Positions 60,823 to 64,000 of a DNA stretch of 64,000 nt are shown piece after piece. The first letter of the stretch is position 1, and each line of letters begins with the position of its first letter. A program made the translations under genes and the position numbers. Source of the DNA: Hanleya hanleyi (taxonomy: Eukaryota > Mollusca > Polyplacophora > Lepidopleurida > Hanleyidae); NCBI GenBank assembly GCA_036873755.1, contig JAVTVY010018791.1:17882-81881 (forward strand), written 5' to 3'. The notes beneath the pieces are model-generated. The model saw nothing but the letters and a program-made list of their open reading frames with translations, was not told the DNA's origin and ran no database searches.

Positions 60823-61922
60823 TCAAACTAAGCTCACAATTAATATATAGCATTTATACATAAATTTCCCATGCCGAACGGCTTTCCGTTCTCGTTATAC
60901 ATTATTTTAATCTACCACACTCACTCATTCATTCACGGAAAGAGGAAAGAAATAAAGCTTGAGCAGTTATCAAAACAACCATGGAAACCGAGAGAAACGA
61001 TTGTGGTAATAATTCTACGTCATATAGACTTAATGCACATGCATGCAACACAGATAGCGCAAATCTCCCAAATTCTACGTAACTTTCAGAGCGATTTGTG
61101 TATGGCAGATGGAGTCACGGAGCGCAAAGTTTGAGACAGTCTTGATTGGGTGATATTTTCTTTTGAGATAGATCGGGCCAATAGTTTTATTTGTCGTGCA
61201 TTTAATGAATATGAAATAACTTGCTGGGTAATTATGTAATAACTTATCATATTCGATTTTTTATGCGGAACTGCACAGACCGGTAGAGTCATATATAAAT
61301 TGTAGCCACCGCAAGTTTGCGGTTTATGCGCAACTGCACAGACCGGAAGCCCATATAAATGTATCTACCACAAGTTCTCTTTTCGGAGACGGTGAAGCAA
61401 ATTGCGCAATTATACTTGAAAACGTGTGCTTCGGATGCAGCCATATTGTAGTCTTTTACAAACCGAAAGCGTATTTGTGTTTATTACAGAAAATTCGTAG
61501 TTTCGGTCGTGTCGTTATAGAGTATCCGCACATATAGTGCGAAATGATGCAAAAAGCGGGAAATTGTAGCAAAGAACATAGCATCCATACGATTTCTCAA
61601 AATAATATGTCAGGGCGATTTGCCACAGTATAAACCAACCTAATAAAGTTCCATTTGATAGAATTGTAAATTATTTGTTTAATGATTCTCCTCTGTCACT
61701 CACAATACTCAGATCGTGATTAGCCCTTTGTCTCATGATCACAAGTTAATGATTACAATCATCTCGTCATTATGTGCAGGGGTTAAGGCGTATACTGTCT
61801 CAATGCTGTCCAAACATAAGCTAGGCGTATACTTGTCACACTGTTGAGGTTTCCGACTCATCAGTTTTGAAAAAAGTCGTGTCAGCAGTCACTCATCTGC
61901 CACAAGTCAGTTTTCATTCCAG

Positions 61923-61933
61923 GCTATATAAAC
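61923..61933 (+). promoter_or_regulatory. TATA box of array gene 1
   Basis: gctatataaac, about 90 bases before the inferred ATG and conserved in the second unit (63512-63522). Its position fits a short 5' UTR. Confidence 0.75.
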
Positions 61934-62014
61934 CGTGACGGCCGTGTTTAATCATATCGCAACCATTTTGCAATACAGAAAAGTCAACCAATTGTCCAGA
62001 ACAAAATTCCTGAC

Positions 62015-62336
62015 ATGGAGAACCACGCCAAATTGTATGCTGGTCTTGAAAAAAGCAGAATCATCCTTTCAGAGAGCCTGTGAGCAGATCGTCTTTCTCA
62101 ACAAACGGCTAGAAGAGTTACAGCAGCGTTGCGACAAGGCAAATAGAGAGGGCCGTAAATCATTTCGTTACAACCTCCGCCTACACATAGCAGCTGGGGA
62201 AGGCCTCCGGAATACGTTCTATGAATACGCCTGCAACAAAGCTGACCTGGTGACAAGTCTTCGGTGTGCGCTGTATGGACCAGAAGCTGTGGATGACATG
62301 CTTGAGGAGATGGAAACGGACGAGGAAAATGTCTGA
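62015..62336 (+). CDS. Histone-style (stem-loop) non-histone gene, copy 1, frameshifted
   Basis: The inferred start ATG at 62015 reads MENHAKLYAGLEK. A sixth A in the run at 62049-62054 then shifts the frame; with five A, as in copy 2, it would continue AESSFQRACEQIVFLNKRLE to the stop at 62334. As written, the conserved frame is open from the next ATG (62037), giving 99 residues with a different start (MLVLKK). The protein is small, helical and charged, with a likely coiled coil (LNKRLEELQQR), a basic FRYNLRLHIAAGEGLRN-FYEY core and an acidic end (MLEEMETDEENV). It has no histone fold. There are no introns, a TATA box lies upstream and a histone-type 3' end follows. I recall similar unnamed proteins in mollusc genomes, but the function is unknown. 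Confidence 0.7.
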
Positions 62337-62371
62337 TCATTGAAATCTAATGATTTTGAAAGAAAACAAAA

Positions 62372-62387
62372 GGCTCTTTTCAGAGCC
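62372..62387 (+). terminator. Histone-mRNA-type 3' stem-loop, copy 1
   Basis: ggctct-tttc-agagcc: a 6 bp stem and 4-base loop with A-rich sequence before (aaaacaaaa) and actcact after, an exact fit to the animal replication-dependent histone 3' element bound by SLBP. It lies 36 bases after the stop codon, as in histone genes. No aataaa lies between. Confidence 0.95.
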
Positions 62388-62401
62388 ACTCACTTTCTCC
62401 C

Positions 62402-62409
62402 GAAAGAGG
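62402..62409 (+). promoter_or_regulatory. Histone downstream element-like motif, copy 1
   Basis: gaaagagg, 15 bases after the stem-loop, matches the purine-rich HDE (consensus aaagag) that pairs with U7 snRNA to direct cleavage. Confidence 0.8.
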
Positions 62410-63511
62410 ACTTCAAACTAAGCTCACAATTAATATATAGCATTTATACATAAATTGCCCATGCCGAACGGCTTTCCTTTCTCGCTATACATTATTTAAA
62501 TCTACCACACTCACTCATTCATTCACGGAAAGAGGAAAGAAATAAAGCTTGAGCAGTTATCAAAACAACCCTGGAAACCGAGAGAAACGATAGTGGTAAT
62601 AATTCTACGTCATATAGACTTAATGCACATGCATGCAACACAGATATCGCAAATCTTCCAAATTCGACGTAACTTTCAGAGCGATTTGTGTATGGAAGAT
62701 GGAGTCACGGAGCGCAAAGTTTGAGACAGTCTTGATTGGGTGATATTTTCTTTTGAGATAGATCGGGCCTATAGTTTTATTTGTCGTGCATTTAATAAAT
62801 ATGAAATAACTTGCTGGGTAATTATGTAATAACTTATCATATTCGATTTTTATGCGGAACTGCACAGACCGGTAGAGTCATATATAAATTGTAGCCACCG
62901 CAAGTTCGCGGTTTATGCGCAACTGCACAGACCGCAAGCCCATATAAATGTATCTACCGCAAGTTCTCTTTTCGGAGACGGTGAAGCAAATTGCGCAATT
63001 ATACTTGAAAACGTGTGCTTCGGATGCAGCCATATTGTGGTCTTTTACAAACCGAAAGCGTATTTGTGCTTATTACAGAAAATTCGTAGTTTCGGTCGTG
63101 TCGTTATAGAGTATCCGCACATATAGTGCGAAATGATGCAAAACGCGGGATATTGTAGCAAAGAACATAGCATCCATACGATTTCTCAAAATAATATGTC
63201 AGAGCTATTTATCACAGTATAAACCAACCTAATAAAGTGCCATTTGATAGAATTGTAAATTATTTGTTTAATGATTCTCCTCTGTCACTCACAATAATCA
63301 GATCGTGATTAGCCCTTTGTCTCATGATCACAAGTTAATGATTACAATCATCTCGTCATTATGTGCAGGGATTAAGGCGTATACTGTGTCAATGCTGTCA
63401 GAACATAAGCTAGGCATATACTTGTCACACTGTTGAGGTTTCCGACTCATCAGTTTTGAAAAAAGTCGTGTCAGCAGTCACTCATCTGCCACAAGTCTGT
63501 TTTCATTCCAG

Positions 63512-63522
63512 GCTATATAAAC
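63512..63522 (+). promoter_or_regulatory. TATA box of array gene 2
   Basis: gctatataaac, identical to copy 1 and at the same distance from the ATG. Confidence 0.75.
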
Positions 63523-63603
63523 CGTGACGGCCGTGTTTAATCATATCGCAATCATTTTGCAATACAGAAAAGTCAACCAATTGTCCAGAACAAAATTCCT
63601 GAC

Positions 63604-63922
63604 ATGGAGAACCACGCCAAATTGTAAGCTGGTCTTGAAAAAGCAGAATCATCCTTTCAGAGCCTGTGAGCAGATCGTCTTTCTCAACAAACGGCTAGAA
63701 GAGTTACAGCAGCGTTACGACAAGGCAAATAGAGAGGGCCGTAAATCATTCCGTTACAACCTCCGCCTACAAATAGCAGCTGGGGAAGGCCTCCGGAATA
63801 CGTTCTATGAATACGCCTGCAACAAAGCCGACCTGGTGACAAGTCTTCGGTGTACGCTGTATGGACCAGAAGCTGTGGATGACATGCTTGAGGAGATGGA
63901 AATTGACGAGGAAAATGTCTGA
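63604..63922 (+). pseudogene. Histone-style non-histone gene, copy 2, broken
   Basis: The ATG at 63604 is conserved, but codon 8 is TAA where copy 1 has TAT. A further two-base loss (cagagcc against cagagagcc in copy 1, about 63657) would shift the frame. The A run is the five-base form. Downstream of the lesions the reading is intact and close to copy 1 (RCDK becomes RYDK, LRLHIAAGEG becomes LRLQIAAGEG, ETDEENV becomes EIDEENV). No other in-frame ATG precedes the core, so it is probably a pseudogene. Confidence 0.7.
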
Positions 63923-63957
63923 TCATTGAAATCTTATGATTTTGAAAGAAAACAAAA

Positions 63958-63973
63958 GGCTCTTTTCAGAGCC
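63958..63973 (+). terminator. Histone-mRNA-type 3' stem-loop, copy 2
   Basis: ggctct-tttc-agagcc, identical to copy 1, 35 bases after the stop. Confidence 0.95.
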
Positions 63974-63987
63974 ACTCACTTTCTCCC

Positions 63988-63995
63988 GAAAGAGG
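63988..63995 (+). promoter_or_regulatory. Histone downstream element-like motif, copy 2
   Basis: gaaagagg at the same distance as in copy 1. Confidence 0.8.
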
Positions 63996-64000
63996 ACTTC

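Larger units (their letters stand above)
60822..62411 (+). repeat. Tandem array unit 1 (1,590 bp)
   Basis: It starts ttcaaactaagctcacaatt and is repeated almost base for base from 62412. It contains a promoter region, a short ORF and a histone-type 3' end (listed separately). The first 1.1 kb is non-coding spacer with several tatataaat/catataaatg blocks near 61295-61360. Confidence 0.95.
62412..63997 (+). repeat. Tandem array unit 2 (1,586 bp); array continues
   Basis: Same layout as unit 1 with scattered substitutions and small gaps. The window ends at the point where a third unit would begin (the last three bases are ttc, the unit start). Confidence 0.93.

Noticed and set aside
61848..61866. 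ctgatgagtcggaaacc on the minus strand in each array unit, reminiscent of a hammerhead ribozyme core.
   Set aside because: There are only four bases (gtcg) between the two core blocks, too few for stem II, and no cleavage-site pairing was found. Hammerheads are known in Penelope-like elements, but I saw none convincing in the terminal repeats here either.
61935..62336. Reading the array gene from the upstream gtg as a 133-residue protein.
   Set aside because: GTG is not a normal eukaryotic start, it lies at the TATA box ahead of the likely transcript start, and copy comparison supports the ATG at 62015 with a later frameshift.
1..64000. tRNA, rRNA or bacterial genes.
   Set aside because: No cloverleaf with a ggttcgaatcc-type T arm, no rRNA core and no operon-like gene packing were seen.

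Overview
The window looks like repeat-rich nuclear DNA from an animal, most likely a mollusc. The evidence is spliced minus-strand exons with good GT-AG sites, several animal retrotransposon clades, many foldback/MITE elements, and a short repeat opening with gtgagtgagtgaatattg (about 17641) that resembles repeats common in gastropod genomes. Host coding sequence is sparse. No bacterial genes, rRNA, tRNA or CRISPR arrays were seen.

Left part (1-20 kb). Old transposon debris predominates: decayed copies of a Penelope-like tail, a 1,272 bp foldback transposon with 381 bp arms and a perfect 8 bp target duplication (3861-5132), and a Polinton/Maverick relic at about 11.7-13.9 kb. The relic holds an integrase N-terminal fragment, an ORF with a Cys/His cluster, and a CARD-domain ORF broken by one frameshift. 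An L1/Tx1-type non-LTR retrotransposon 3' half lies at 17.9-19.6 kb.

Middle part (20-49 kb). Three minus-strand exons (24408 to 21551) join in phase to encode a transmembrane segment and a tyrosine-rich tail with ITIM-like motifs. A CBM14 (peritrophin-A) exon at 45922-46164 is on the same strand and phase-compatible, so it may be the ectodomain of the same gene across a roughly 21.5 kb intron; this is inference. The interval between them holds an APE-type non-LTR retrotransposon, a CR1/L2-like 3' fragment, an intronless acidic Ser-rich orphan ORF (34578-35875), a ~165 bp satellite split by a 3,372 bp TA-flanked transposon, and a 23 bp minisatellite. Near the CBM14 exon, a TA-flanked MITE sits inside an older inverted repeat.

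Right part (51.9-64 kb). A cluster of Penelope-like elements has the permuted architecture (GIY-YIG endonuclease N-terminal to the RT) described for the Naiad clade. One nearly complete copy (57391-60421, one frameshift just before the YIDD box) is flanked by ~400 bp direct terminal repeats. It abuts a tandem array of a ~1.59 kb unit. Each unit holds a TATA box, a short intronless non-histone ORF, and a textbook histone-mRNA 3' stem-loop with a downstream HDE-like purine motif. Both visible copies are damaged near the 5' end of the ORF. This array of a histone-style, probably replication-dependent non-histone gene is the most interesting item in the window.
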